Shown: positions 44,932-54,654 of the stretch, one piece after another
Layout of the letters: every line of letters begins with the position of its first letter
Numbering within the stretch: the stretch's first letter is position 1
Source of the DNA: Fabrea salina
Lineage: Eukaryota; Ciliophora; Heterotrichea; Heterotrichida; Fabreidae
DNA: 64,000 nt
Direction: 5' to 3'
Assembly (NCBI GenBank): GCA_022984795.1
Contig: JALIHJ010000050.1
Coordinates: forward strand, 62,001 to 126,000
Notes under the pieces: generated by a model
What the model was told of the DNA's origin: nothing
The model's input: only the letters and a program-made list of their open reading frames with translations
The model's database searches: none
Position numbers and translations under genes: made by a program

Positions 44932-46881
44932 CTAAACTGAAGATAAGTTAGAGTATAGCTTTTTAATCTTCTCAACTAGTTTGGGACTTGCATTGCGAGT
45001 TTTGACTTCTTCTTCTTCTTTGATGTAAGTAGGGTCCTCTTGGGGGTTACTTGCATTCACCAAGCTAGCTTCGTCTTCAGTACAGTTCATGTACACTGCA
45101 ATCCAGAAAGTCCCAGTTTGGCCTTTGCCTCTTGTTGCAGGAACTATTGCGTACTTTCCAGCTTCAAGTTCAATTCTTTCGTGGACTTCTCTGTGCTGCT
45201 TGAGTTTGGACAGTTTAGAAATCCTGCTTTGGTCAAACTTCTGAGCTGCTTCTTCGTGGTCTTCAAGCTTAATAACTGTGAAGCACACGCTTTTCACAAA
45301 CCCTTCAAAAGGAAAAGTCTGTCCTTTGACTGCCCTTCCATCAGCTTGTGTAAGGGAAATAAACACCTCACTGTGTACGTCAAGAGTAAGTATGTACTGG
45401 GGGTTCTTTGCCCAGAGGGCCAGTTCTTCTTCTTCAGTTGAAGTTGGAATTCCTTGTGAGTTCTCTTCTGTCCACTTGCCTTTGAACCTGCACCCCCAGT
45501 AGTCGTCTCCAAAGTCTAAGCACAAAAACAAGTCGTCAAAGTGCAGCCTCCAGTCTGCAAAGTTCATCAAGAAGGTTCCATCGTTGGGGTCTAAGGGGTC
45601 GTATTTTTCTTCTTTGCCTAGTTTTTTTATTTCTTGTTTAACGTAAGTGTAGTTCTTCATAAGCTTTTCGCTCCCATCAGACCACTTACCTTTCCACTCA
45701 GAGTTCCCCCAAGGGTTCCTTAGTCTTAGTAGTCTGTGTTGCTCGTTCCTTTCAGTGGGGTTGCTTACAAACACCACGTCAAGCAGAGAATAAGCATGTC
45801 CAGCAAGCAGCCCAGTAGGCTCTCCTTCGTATACAAGTTCAGTTTCGGTTCCGTCGCCTTCACAAGAGCACCCCATTAAAGTGCCTTCTAGTCTGTGGCC
45901 TCTTAGTTTTTCCCAGAGTTCAGTTTGTCTATCTGCTTCACTTTGGTCTTCAGTGGGCTTTAAAAAGTCCTTAACTTTGATCTTTTCTGCCACGTAGCCT
46001 GTGAGGTCAACTAGACCGTCATCAACAAGTCCGCTATTCAAAGCTTCGTAGCACCCGTGAAGTTTGGCATAGGCTTTTTCGACCAGAGCTACCCATAACT
46101 CTTTTTCGTTGTTGCACCTTCCAAACACGTACTGGGGTTCAGGTCCTTTGAAAACAGGCACTTTTTCGTCGATTATGACCCACTTAGGACTGCAGTCTTT
46201 GTAGAACCTTATTACGTACAGAAACTTGCGTCTGAAGGAGTGGAAGATTGGAGGGTATACTCCTTTTGACAGGTTTCCTACATTTTTAACTGTGATTTGC
46301 GAAGGGTTCTGTAAAAAACGCACTCCGCCAGTCATAAGTTCATCCCTAGTAGCTAGTACACTCAGTGCACTAATGAACCAGCAGTTCCCTAGTTGCCCTT
46401 GCACAACATCGTTGCTTGAAATGTTTTCGTCAAAAAAGTGAGTGTCTAGCAGCCATTCAGAGGGAGCTTTCCAGTCAATATTTGTTGGGTCGGGGTAGTG
46501 AGGACTTGGCGGAGTGCCTTCCCAGTATATTGAGTAAGCTCCTTGGTCCTCTGAACTTGGTCCGAATTCAGGGTCTTCAAAGGTATCTACTCCTTCTAGT
46601 AGTTCTAAGCACCTTTTAAGTGCTGCTATTTCGCTGTTGAGTATAGTAGTGGTATTCGGGTTGTGTTGGGTATAGTAGTCCTTTTCAGGGTCGATCTGGT
46701 AGTTTTTGATTTGGGTAAAAATATCAGTTTCAGAGATAGTCAAGTGCCTTACAAGTATGTTCCTTTTAGGTAAAAACTTAAACTTAGACAAAGGAAGCTT
46801 AAAAGTGTCAGAGTCTTCTTTGTCTTCAGTTTCTCTTGGGCTGAAGCACTTGTTAATGCTTTTAAAAACACCACATCCCAT
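44932..46881 (-). CDS. Calpain-type cysteine protease, probably myristoylated
   Basis: The protein has 649 residues. The catalytic triad is visible: Cys in VVQGQLGNCWFISALSVLA (about 167), His in GHAYSLLDVVF (about 359) and Asn in LRLRNPWGNSEWKGKWSDGS (about 388). The substrate region DPTNIDWKAPSEWL and a C-terminal beta-sandwich (about 500-640) follow the calpain plan; there are no EF-hands. The start MGCGVFKSINKC is a good N-myristoylation plus palmitoylation signal, so attachment to the cell or ciliary membrane is likely. The ATG lies 1 nt after the stop of the SLC44 gene. Stop is TAG. Confidence 0.93.
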   Translation of the reverse strand: MGCGVFKSINKCFSPRETEDKEDSDTFKLPLSKFKFLPKRNILVRHLTISETDIFTQIKNYQIDPEKDYYTQHNPNTTTILNSEIAALKRCLELLEGVDTFEDPEFGPSSEDQGAYSIYWEGTPPSPHYPDPTNIDWKAPSEWLLDTHFFDENISSNDVVQGQLGNCWFISALSVLATRDELMTGGVRFLQNPSQITVKNVGNLSKGVYPPIFHSFRRKFLYVIRFYKDCSPKWVIIDEKVPVFKGPEPQYVFGRCNNEKELWVALVEKAYAKLHGCYEALNSGLVDDGLVDLTGYVAEKIKVKDFLKPTEDQSEADRQTELWEKLRGHRLEGTLMGCSCEGDGTETELVYEGEPTGLLAGHAYSLLDVVFVSNPTERNEQHRLLRLRNPWGNSEWKGKWSDGSEKLMKNYTYVKQEIKKLGKEEKYDPLDPNDGTFLMNFADWRLHFDDLFLCLDFGDDYWGCRFKGKWTEENSQGIPTSTEEEELALWAKNPQYILTLDVHSEVFISLTQADGRAVKGQTFPFEGFVKSVCFTVIKLEDHEEAAQKFDQSRISKLSKLKQHREVHERIELEAGKYAIVPATRGKGQTGTFWIAVYMNCTEDEASLVNASNPQEDPTYIKEEEEVKTRNASPKLVEKIKKLYSNLSSV

Positions 46882-46882
46882 T

Positions 46883-48904
46883 TTAAAATTCTTTATTGTT
46901 AATACTTAAGTCAGTGATGTCTTCTTTGATCTCTTCCAAGTTATTTGTTCTCATGGAAACTCTTGACTTGTAAGCCCATCTTCTTTGGACAACTACTGGT
47001 TGTTCTTCTTGGGTGTTTTTGGTTGCTTTTTCTAAGAACTCAGCAACCTCCTTACTCATAAACCTTTGCTCTGCTCTAAACATTTCTTGGTCACAGGCTG
47101 CACATACAAGCAAAGCGTGCAGAGAGTCCACTCCAGAACCTAAAAAAGCTTCACATACAAACCAGTATAATCCTGCTCCTAAAAAAGCCACTTCTAAGGT
47201 TTGGGTCATGTGGTAAGTTGAGTTGCCTAAAGGAGTAGTTTCAAACACCACAACTAAAACTAAGCTCAAGCACACTCCTTGAACCACTGCTAAGCATTTC
47301 AGCACAGAAACCATAAACTCAGCAGTGTCGCCTAAGATGAAAAAGTTTTCCCAGTTTCTTGTTCTCAAAAAATAAGAGTACTTGGAGGAGTCCCAAAACT
47401 TAGTTGCAAAGATTGAAATCTAAGTAAGCCTTACATAAGTTAGGGTGTACTTGTTGAAGTACCTGAAAAAACAAAAGTAGCACTTAAGACAGTAACATGG
47501 CTTTTTGAGAACTTTGACTTCTTCTGTTTTTTTGAGTCCACACTTAAGCATAGTTCTTAAAAGTGACTCTGGAACCACCACTGTGAACTTTAACGACTCA
47601 CTCAAAATACTTCCTAAGTGGTACTTAAAAGCACACTTGAGTCCTTCCAGAATCTGGGCTTTCATTGGAGCTAGTCCTTTGGAAAAGTACCATAAAGAAA
47701 TCCCATGGGACAAAGAGTACTTTGCTAAGCTCCTTAAAGAACCTACCCACCAAACACCCATTAGCACTATAAACCACCCTAGGATTTGTCTTTGCTCATA
47801 AAACTCAAACTGAGCACTCAAACCCCCAGGAGTCTTAGAGTTTTCGACAAGTGTTAACTTTGCGTTACTCAGCACCCAACAAACTAAAAAACCAAAAGAA
47901 ACCACAAGTCCTACTCCAAGCACCAAAACTATACTTGAGATACCTAGTAAGTGCCACTTAAAATACTTAACTGAAAGATGCAACAACTCATAAGCCATGC
48001 CAAAACTAGGGTACTCCCAATAAGTTTTAAACAAGTAGTAGCACCCTAAAACCGCAGTAACGACTATAGTTACTAAGTATGGAATAAAAAGAAACTCACT
48101 GCAGTACTCTGGGTCTACTGGGCCGTAACTTCCGCACAGCTGGTCTTTGGACCTTTCAAAAGCTAAATAAGTCAAAGCTCCTACAGAGCTAAAACCAATT
48201 ACTAGCATGCACCCACTTAAACACATTGCTTTCATCATGAACTCAGGTTTAAATAAAGCAAAAAAGTAAAACCCACACAAAAAGGTGCAAGTTAACCCAC
48301 AAACAAAAATTCCGTCCCAGAAACCAATTAAGTCCCCGGCACTTCTGCGGAGCAAAGAGTTCCAAGAATCAAGCACTTCCAAAACTCTTTTTCTAGAGTG
48401 TTCTTCAGCAGGAACACAAAAGTAACCGTAAGCAGTAGTTTCGTAAGAGCTCCAACAACCCCACTCTTTTAGCTCATGTAAATAAGCTTCATCATAAATG
48501 CAGTAGTAATTCTCAATAAAGTAGTAAGGACACGCTTTAACGCACATACTCCAGTCCAAATTAGTAGGGTCTGGGTAGTGCATGAATTCTCTTTCTTCTG
48601 GAGTCTCCACTCCACACAAGTTACCTCTTAAGTCGTAGCCTTTATTCAAACGGCTCAGGTCCCCATTTGGAAATGCTGTATGTTACTTACCAAAAACTAC
48701 ACTGAAGACCAAGCAAGCGTTTAAGAGCAAGAAAAGTATAATGCAAAGTCTGTCAGTAGGTTTCCTTTCCCAGACTGGACCTGAAAACAATTGCTCGCCC
48801 CTTGTTTTTTGATTGAACTCGTTAAGGTTGTCTCTGATTTCCCAGTCGTTGTTCTGGTCAATATGAGGAACAAATTCATCAAACGAATTGTGAGACACTT
48901 TCAT
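46883..48904 (-). CDS. Choline-transporter-like protein, SLC44/CTL (two 15-nt introns)
   Basis: Exons 48904-48691, 48675-47435 and 47419-46883 encode 663 residues, the usual CTL length. Exon 1 gives the cytoplasmic start and first helix (RKPTDRLCIILFLLLNACLV). Exon 2 opens with FPNGDLSRLNKGYDLRGNLC, the CTL extracellular signature, and carries about nine helices. The last exon follows the CTL block RYFNKYTLTY-ISIFATKFWDSS. CTL proteins move choline or ethanolamine across plasma or organelle membranes for phospholipid synthesis. Unspliced, the gene falls into three separate frames, each lacking family blocks. It lies 6 nt downstream of the ankyrin gene and 1 nt upstream of the calpain gene. 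Confidence 0.93.
47420..47434 (-). other. 15-nt intron 2 of the SLC44 gene
   Basis: The coding strand reads GTAAGGCTTACTTAG. Phase 0; A at position 10; its last three bases would be an in-frame TAG. Splicing joins NKYTLTY to ISIFATKFWDSSKY. Confidence 0.93.
48676..48690 (-). other. 15-nt intron 1 of the SLC44 gene
   Basis: The coding strand reads GTAAGTAACATACAG. Phase 1; A at position 10; the unspliced frame hits TAA inside it. Splicing joins VFSVVF to AFPNGDLSR, restoring the SLC44 signature. Confidence 0.92.
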
Positions 48905-48910
48905 TGTTTA

Positions 48911-49426
48911 TTAACTTAATTTCAGAAAGAGCTTTTGTCGCACACACAAAACTCTAAGTTTGTCTTGGTTGCTGAGAATTACTTTCCTGAGTTTGAGTCT
49001 AAAGTCTGGATTATTGCTCAAGCGTTCAATTTGTTCCAACCTAACTTTAGAAGACACGTTTTGCAAAAACAACTCAAGAATCCCAGTAGAGTTGTGCTCT
49101 AAAGCCAAGTCTAGTGGTGTTTTGCACTGAGCATTCAGCCAAAACAACGAAGAAAACTTTTGGTTTATAAGGTAATTAAAGACCTCTTTGTTGTCAGTTC
49201 TGCAAAAGTAATGAATTAAAAAGTCCTTTCCAAGTTTCCACTCACACAGTCTAGGATAGATACTTAAAAGAAGTATTGCCCTTGAGTTGTCTTTGTTCCG
49301 AATAGAGTGTATTAGTTCTTTTTTAAAGGCACTTTGCATGCCTGCAACTGAGGAAGCAGACATCACTTGGGTTCTGTGGTTGACTGTTTGCATAGTTAGT
49401 TTTTCTGACTTGCAGTTGTTTCCCAT
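48911..49426 (-). CDS. Small ankyrin-repeat protein, probably myristoylated
   Basis: The protein has 171 residues. Ankyrin-like helices run at about 35-140 (AQCKTPLDLALEHNSTGILE is the clearest unit). The start MGNNCKSEK fits N-myristoylation, with Cys5 as a possible palmitoylation site, so it may sit under the plasma membrane. It is the third gene of a tight minus-strand run with SLC44 and the myristoylated calpain. No partner can be inferred. Confidence 0.75.
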   Translation of the reverse strand: MGNNCKSEKLTMQTVNHRTQVMSASSVAGMQSAFKKELIHSIRNKDNSRAILLLSIYPRLCEWKLGKDFLIHYFCRTDNKEVFNYLINQKFSSLFWLNAQCKTPLDLALEHNSTGILELFLQNVSSKVRLEQIERLSNNPDFRLKLRKVILSNQDKLRVLCVRQKLFLKLS

Positions 49427-49437
49427 TTAAATTACAA

Positions 49438-50526
49438 TTAGTCAGGGAACCTTGGAGAGAGCTCGAAAGATTGGTCTTCTTCGAGGTCGGGAGAGTAAGA
49501 CATTGAGTAAGGCGAGTTCTCTGGCTTCTCTGAAAGCATTTCTCTGATGCTTTGGAGTTCTTTTTCTAGGTCGCCGTAGGTTTGTTGGTACCTGGAGGCT
49601 TGGCTGGAGTGGTTGCTTTCTTCAAGCACTATAGCTTTGAGTTTCTGAAGTGACTCTTCGCTTTTGTCGAAGGCTTTATGTTTTTCAAGGTGTTCTCTTT
49701 TTTTGGCTTTGTATTCTTCTTCAAGTTGGCTTTGAGTGAACTCTTCTTGTTGGGGTTCCTGTGGTTCTTCTGGTTCCTGTGGTTTCTGTGGTCCTTTGGA
49801 ATCAGATGTTTTGCGGGACCCTTCGGATTCTGACTTAGATCTTGAAAAGTACCGAGGGTACATACTTACTAAGTCTGCGTCTATGCCTTGTTTCCAAGTT
49901 ACTGTTTTTTTAGGAGACTCAGAGTCTTCAAAGGTTTCTTTAACTGCTGGAACTCTGTGTACCTTTTTCTTGAGATTGGATTTTCTTGCAGGGGACTTTT
50001 TAACAGGCTTCTTTTTAGTAAGGTTCTTGGCAGACTGGGTTTGTTTCCTAGTAGCTTTAGGCTTTAGGGTTTTTTGGGTAGGATTTTTGGCGTAGTCAAG
50101 GGTTTGCTTAAGGGTTTTTGTAGTATCTGTTTCAACACTAACTTCTTCAGGAACCTGGACACTAGACAGTTTTTGATGAGTGATGCCAGGTCGTTCTCTA
50201 ACAATTAAGTCTGGAATAACCATGTCTTTTTGGGAGTTTAAACTTTGGAAAGAATCGCGGGAACTGGAGTAAGGACACTTAGAGTTCTCTGCCTCGATAA
50301 GAGTGTTGCCCAAAATGTACCTTAACTGGGAGCCCTGGACACAGCTGTCTGGGGCAAACCGCTCACCCAGTCTTAAAGGGTGCAGTAAGTTACTTGGCTG
50401 CACCATAGCTGTTATTGAAGCAGACTTGGCTTTTGAAAGGATGTTGCTTGTTTTGTTATGCACTAACTGAGCTTCAAATTTAGGGAACTCGCCAATCTTA
50501 GCTATTTCAGTGTAAAACTCTTCCAT
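49438..50526 (-). CDS. Long disordered protein of unknown function
   Basis: The protein has 362 residues. The central part is very basic (KKKPVKKSPARKSNLKKKVH), followed by a Pro/Glu/Gln stretch (PQKPQEPEEPQEPQQEEF) and a short coiled coil near 265-330. The acidic end lies near LEEDQSFELSPRFPD. No known domain. It is divergent from the next gene, with 24 nt between starts. Confidence 0.65.
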   Translation of the reverse strand: MEEFYTEIAKIGEFPKFEAQLVHNKTSNILSKAKSASITAMVQPSNLLHPLRLGERFAPDSCVQGSQLRYILGNTLIEAENSKCPYSSSRDSFQSLNSQKDMVIPDLIVRERPGITHQKLSSVQVPEEVSVETDTTKTLKQTLDYAKNPTQKTLKPKATRKQTQSAKNLTKKKPVKKSPARKSNLKKKVHRVPAVKETFEDSESPKKTVTWKQGIDADLVSMYPRYFSRSKSESEGSRKTSDSKGPQKPQEPEEPQEPQQEEFTQSQLEEEYKAKKREHLEKHKAFDKSEESLQKLKAIVLEESNHSSQASRYQQTYGDLEKELQSIREMLSEKPENSPYSMSYSPDLEEDQSFELSPRFPD

Positions 50527-50550
50527 GAATATTTAAAATCTGCCTTATAA

Positions 50551-51381
50551 ATGGCCAGACTTCTTGCTGAGGACTGCGAAATGAACCTTTCGCCTGTGTA
50601 TTTGACTGCTGGGGTGTTTTTTTTAGGAGTGTTTGTTTCGCCGTTTCTGTTTTTGCTAGATCAGAAAACAAGCAAGCTTCTTAGGAAGTCCCGGAAGTCC
50701 CGAAAGTCTCGGAAGTCCCAAAAGCCCGGAAGCTTTAAGTTAGAAGTTCCTGAGCCTGTTCCTGAAGACTCTCCTCAGGTCTCTTCACGTGCTCATTCTT
50801 TGGTTTCAAGTTCTGAATCTGAGCAGGTCAGCGAGTCTTACCACATTGAGTTCCCTACTCAGTCTGTTAGTAACTCTACTCGCATAAAAACTGTTTTGAA
50901 GGAACACCTAACCTTTGGACTTCCTTGGTACCAAAAACACTACTCAAGGTGGCTGAGACTTTACACAGTAGTTACTATTTGGACTTTCGAAATATTCATT
51001 ATTGGAGTGTTATTTGGAGCCTACGAGCAAACAGATACTGGAGCAAATAAAACCTCAGAGGAACTTTTTGAAAGTTATGAAAAAAACTACTTGGGCCACT
51101 CCTTGCTAGGACTGAGTATCTCAGTGCCAATAGCTGTGTTACTGATGGTTCTACTTTCAGTCAACAGAAGAAAGCATTTTTGGGTGTTTGCATGTGGAGT
51201 AGTGCTGAGCTTGGTAGTTTTGGAAGGGTCTATAGTTGGAACTATAATTATGGGGAAGAACTACTGCCAGCAATGGAGTGGGTACTGGTGCATAAGTGCC
51301 TCTTATGCAATCCTTTTGGAAATCCTAGCCCTTGAAACTGTATATATGGGATTCAGGTTCTACATTCACAATAATAAATAA
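50551..51381 (+). CDS. Membrane protein with about five helices
   Basis: The protein has 276 residues. Hydrophobic segments lie near 16-36, 136-158, 183-204, 208-234 and 248-270. Between the first and second is a ~95-residue charged loop with a short repeat (SRKSRKSRKSQK). The segment FGLPWYQKHYSRWLRLYTVV recalls the membrane-entry region of polycystin/REJ-like ciliate proteins, but this is too short to assign a family. The ATG lies in a TTATAAATGG context. Confidence 0.7.
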   Translation: MARLLAEDCEMNLSPVYLTAGVFFLGVFVSPFLFLLDQKTSKLLRKSRKSRKSRKSQKPGSFKLEVPEPVPEDSPQVSSRAHSLVSSSESEQVSESYHIEFPTQSVSNSTRIKTVLKEHLTFGLPWYQKHYSRWLRLYTVVTIWTFEIFIIGVLFGAYEQTDTGANKTSEELFESYEKNYLGHSLLGLSISVPIAVLLMVLLSVNRRKHFWVFACGVVLSLVVLEGSIVGTIIMGKNYCQQWSGYWCISASYAILLEILALETVYMGFRFYIHNNK

Positions 51382-51407
51382 ATTTTCATTTAAAAATCAA
51401 CTTATAA

Positions 51408-52883
51408 ATGGAAAGAACCAGCAGGAGCTACAAAAACCTCACCAAAAAACAACTTTCACCCAATCGACTAATCATAAGCAAAAAACAAACTAAGTCGTCA
51501 AAGAACTTAGTTAACGGTTCCAACACTTCAAATGTAGCTTACAAAAGCAAGCCAGACCTTAAACTTAATCTGTCACACAAACTTTCCCCAGTTTCCAAAC
51601 TTAACAGCAAAGTTTCCCCTGGAGTTTCGCCCAGAGTCACTCGAAACATCATTTACCCAACCTCCAGAGTTAACCGACAAGGACTTGGTTCGCCTACTCA
51701 AGCCTCCAGAAAAATTACTTTTAAGTACACCTCCACACCAAGTAGTCCTAAGTCACCCAGAGGCATAGAGGTAAAGTTTCCAATAACTCCAGCTGAAGCC
51801 ATCAGCAGGTTCTCTTCGCAACTGACAGACTACGAACAAGGAGAAATTACTGACTACTCAGACATTTACTACATGGGGAACATCAGCAGAAAAATCAGAG
51901 TATCTTCGCGCGAAGGAAACCTAGGTTACGACGACGACCAAGGCAACTACAAAGTCATTAAGTCAGACCACATTGCTTACAGGTACGAAATCATAAGTTT
52001 ACTAGGAAGAGGCAGCTTCGGACAAGTCTGCAAAGCTTTTGACCACAAACGGAAAGAAATGGTTGCTTTAAAGATTATAAAGAACAAAAAGAAAATTATG
52101 TACCAAGCTGGAGTAGAAATTAGTGTGTTGTGCAAACTCAGAGAGCTAGAAGAGGAGTCCAAGTACGTTGTGCAGCTTAAGAATTATTTTTTGTTTAGGA
52201 AGCACGTGTGCTTGGTTTTTGAACTCCTGAATGTAGACTTGTACGACTTCATGAAAAAGAACCAGTTCAGAGGGTGTTCTTTGAAGCTCATCAAAAGGTT
52301 TGCTTACCAAATACTTGCTTGCTTAAGGGTTTTGAAAACCAAAAACATAATTCACTGCGACTTAAAGCCTGAGAACATACTTTTGTGCAACTCAAGCAAA
52401 TCCCAAATTAAGTTAATAGACTTCGGGTCTTCCTGCTTCACTGAGGAGCAACTGTACACCTACATCCAGAGTCGGTTTTACAGAGCTCCCGAAATTATGC
52501 TGGGTATCAGGTACACGCACGCTATTGACATGTGGAGTTTTGGGTGTATTCTAGCCGAACTCTACACAGGGATTCCTTTGTTTCCTGGTGAAACTGAAGC
52601 CCAGCAAATGCTACGTATAATGGAACTTACTGGTCCTCCCCCAGCTCACGTACTGGAAAGGTCAACCAGGAAACATCATTTTTTCGACCAAGAAGGCAAG
52701 CCCAAACTAGTTCCCAATAAAAAAGGCATAGTTAGGTTCCCCGGAACCAAGAAACTAAGCACTTTAATTGGTTGTGCTGACGAAGATTTCTTAGACTTAG
52801 TTTCTAAGTGCTTAAATTGGGACCCAGAGACTCGCTTAAAGCCTTCAGAGGCCTTAGGCCACCGATTTATTGTGGTTAGTTAG
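51408..52883 (+). CDS. DYRK-family protein kinase
   Basis: The protein has 491 residues. A disordered Ser/Lys-rich leader (1-125) precedes a DYRK homology box (ITPAEAISRFSSQLTDYEQG, EITDYSDIYYMG). The kinase domain is at about 190-488: GRGSFGQV (198), VALKIIK, HCDLKPENIL (315), DFGSSC (338) and the activation loop YIQSRFYRAPE (351), whose YxQ tyrosine is autophosphorylated during folding in DYRKs. The DH box points to class 2 DYRK (DYRK2/Pom1-like), kinases that control cell polarity and division. All catalytic residues are present. Stop is TAG, 11 nt before the next ATG. Confidence 0.95.
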   Translation: MERTSRSYKNLTKKQLSPNRLIISKKQTKSSKNLVNGSNTSNVAYKSKPDLKLNLSHKLSPVSKLNSKVSPGVSPRVTRNIIYPTSRVNRQGLGSPTQASRKITFKYTSTPSSPKSPRGIEVKFPITPAEAISRFSSQLTDYEQGEITDYSDIYYMGNISRKIRVSSREGNLGYDDDQGNYKVIKSDHIAYRYEIISLLGRGSFGQVCKAFDHKRKEMVALKIIKNKKKIMYQAGVEISVLCKLRELEEESKYVVQLKNYFLFRKHVCLVFELLNVDLYDFMKKNQFRGCSLKLIKRFAYQILACLRVLKTKNIIHCDLKPENILLCNSSKSQIKLIDFGSSCFTEEQLYTYIQSRFYRAPEIMLGIRYTHAIDMWSFGCILAELYTGIPLFPGETEAQQMLRIMELTGPPPAHVLERSTRKHHFFDQEGKPKLVPNKKGIVRFPGTKKLSTLIGCADEDFLDLVSKCLNWDPETRLKPSEALGHRFIVVS

Positions 52884-52894
52884 TAAATTTATAT

Positions 52895-53836
52895 ATGGAG
52901 CCCCAAGAAATCGTAGAACTCTTTAAGCAAAACTTAGCTGACCCAGATGCTTCCCCTTCACATGCAGCCATCCACACTCTAGCACAGCTAATTGAGTCCT
53001 CCACAGAAAGCACTGTGCAGGGTTTGTCTTTAGAACTAGAAAGGGCTGCTAAAGTTTTATCCACAGAAAATGAAATACTGAGTGAGCGCTCTGGAAGGAC
53101 TCCGCTTTCAGTTATGGCTGGCTGCGATATGTTTAGGTGCCACACTCACAAAACACTTGTTGAGGCTGACTACCAAGACTTTCCTAAACTCAAAGAAAGA
53201 ATAGTAGCAAGCGGGCTGCAACTTGCAAAGATGCGACCTGCTTCTTTAGAAAAGATCACAGAGATGGCACTCAGGTGCTTCAAAGACAACCAAGTAATAC
53301 TTGTCCACGGGTACTCACAAGTAGTTTCGCACATGCTTGTTAAGGCTTCAACTAAGTTCCACATTTCGGTTTTGGTTACTGAGTGCAGGCCTTACTGCGA
53401 AGGGTACCTCATGTGCGAAGTGCTCAAGAAAAACAACATTCCTTACAAACTTATACTTGACAACTCAGTAGCCGCTGTGATTGAAACAGTGGACTTCGTG
53501 ATGTTTGGCGCAGAAGCTGTTGTGGAGAGTGGAGGCGTAGTTAACAGAGTAGGCACTTACGGAATTTCTTTGATAGCCAAAAGCTTCAGAAAACCCGTTT
53601 ACGTCTGCACAGAAAGCCTTAAGTTCCTCAGACTGTTTCCTTTAAGTCAAAGAGACCTGCCTGATAGCACCCTTGCAAAACTAGAGCCCCTGCAAACCTC
53701 AGAAGCTGTTGAAAACATCCTAACTCCTGTTTGCGACCTTACTCCCCCTGCACTTATTACTCTTCTGTTTACGGACTTAGGCATACTCACTCCTTCAGCT
53801 ATATCTGACGAGCTCATTCAAGTTTATAATCAGTAA
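52895..53836 (+). CDS. EIF2B1: Translation initiation factor eIF2B subunit alpha
   Basis: The protein has 313 residues (about 305 in animals). Family blocks: [94 protein letters not shown] and [20 protein letters not shown]. eIF2B-alpha is one of the regulatory subunits of the decameric GDP/GTP exchange factor for eIF2 and senses phosphorylated eIF2-alpha in the stress response. The ATG lies in a TATATATGG context. Confidence 0.95.
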   Translation: MEPQEIVELFKQNLADPDASPSHAAIHTLAQLIESSTESTVQGLSLELERAAKVLSTENEILSERSGRTPLSVMAGCDMFRCHTHKTLVEADYQDFPKLKERIVASGLQLAKMRPASLEKITEMALRCFKDNQVILVHGYSQVVSHMLVKASTKFHISVLVTECRPYCEGYLMCEVLKKNNIPYKLILDNSVAAVIETVDFVMFGAEAVVESGGVVNRVGTYGISLIAKSFRKPVYVCTESLKFLRLFPLSQRDLPDSTLAKLEPLQTSEAVENILTPVCDLTPPALITLLFTDLGILTPSAISDELIQVYNQ

Positions 53837-53856
53837 CTGATACTCTTGTTGTAAAA

Positions 53857-54633
53857 ATGGAATCATCCGGTAACCTAATAGTTCGTCCGATATGCGCCAA
53901 GCTTTCGAGAGACACCGAGTCGTTTGGTAAGATGGACCCTTATTGTGTGGTTTGCTTAGGTCAACAAAAACAAAGAAGCGCAGTGGCTGACGGTGCGGGC
54001 AAGTTCCCTAACTGGAGTGACTCTTTTGCTTTCAAGAGGACCAACGAAGACGTAGTTTCTTTCCAAGTTTGGGACAAAGACTCTGCTTCTTCTGATGACT
54101 TAGTGGGGGAAGGCACACTTGCTCTCCACCAAATCATTTCATCTTCAACTCCTTATGAGGATTGGATCCCCCTTTCTTATAAGGGACGTAAAGCTGGGGA
54201 TATTAGAGTTAACATTACTTGGAGTGGCTCTGGAGAGAAGAAAAAAAAACAACCCCAACAGCCTAGTTATCCTCAACAACCTGGCTATCCACCACAACCT
54301 GGTTATCCCCCTCAGCAACCTGGTTATCCCCCTCAGCAACCTGGCTACCCACCACAACCTGGTTATCCTCAACAGCCTGGTTATCCTCCTCAGCCTGGCT
54401 ATCCACAACCTGGCTATCCTCAACAGCCTGGCTATCCTCCTCAGCCTGGCTACCCACAACCTGGTTATCCTCAGCAACCTGGCTATCCTCCTCAGCCTGG
54501 CTATCCCCAACAGCCTGGTTATCCTCAGCAACCTGGCTATCCTCCTCAGCCTGGCTATCCCCAACAGCCTGGTTATCCTCAGCAACCTGGCTATCCTCCC
54601 CAGCCTGGCTACCCGCCATACCAGTACCGCTAA
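53857..54633 (+). CDS. C2-domain protein with PGYPQQ-repeat tail
   Basis: The protein has 258 residues. The N-terminal ~127 form a C2 domain: [40 protein letters not shown] and [20 protein letters not shown], with Asp residues placed for Ca2+ binding. From residue ~133 to the end the protein is a low-complexity repeat of (Q)PGYP(P/Q)Q units. The plan resembles C2 plus Pro/Gly/Tyr-rich proteins that bind membranes with Ca2+ and self-associate. Subcellular site is unknown. Confidence 0.88.
   Translation: MESSGNLIVRPICAKLSRDTESFGKMDPYCVVCLGQQKQRSAVADGAGKFPNWSDSFAFKRTNEDVVSFQVWDKDSASSDDLVGEGTLALHQIISSSTPYEDWIPLSYKGRKAGDIRVNITWSGSGEKKKKQPQQPSYPQQPGYPPQPGYPPQQPGYPPQQPGYPPQPGYPQQPGYPPQPGYPQPGYPQQPGYPPQPGYPQPGYPQQPGYPPQPGYPQQPGYPQQPGYPPQPGYPQQPGYPQQPGYPPQPGYPPYQYR
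54256..54620 (+). repeat. Minisatellite coding for PGYPQQ units
   Basis: About twenty imperfect 12- to 18-nt units of the CCTGGCTATCC(T/A) type, differing mainly at third codon positions. Longer 48- to 60-nt blocks near 54500-54600 are repeated with very few differences, suggesting recent slippage or unequal exchange. The repeat keeps other frames open on the opposite strand, which is a by-product. Confidence 0.9.
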
Positions 54634-54654
54634 CTAATTTAGAAATATTTGCAA

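Noticed and set aside
54145-54619. Long open frames on the minus strand over the PGYPQQ repeat.
   Set aside because: They arise because the repeated codons leave other frames open; the plus-strand frame has a C2 domain and normal start and stop.
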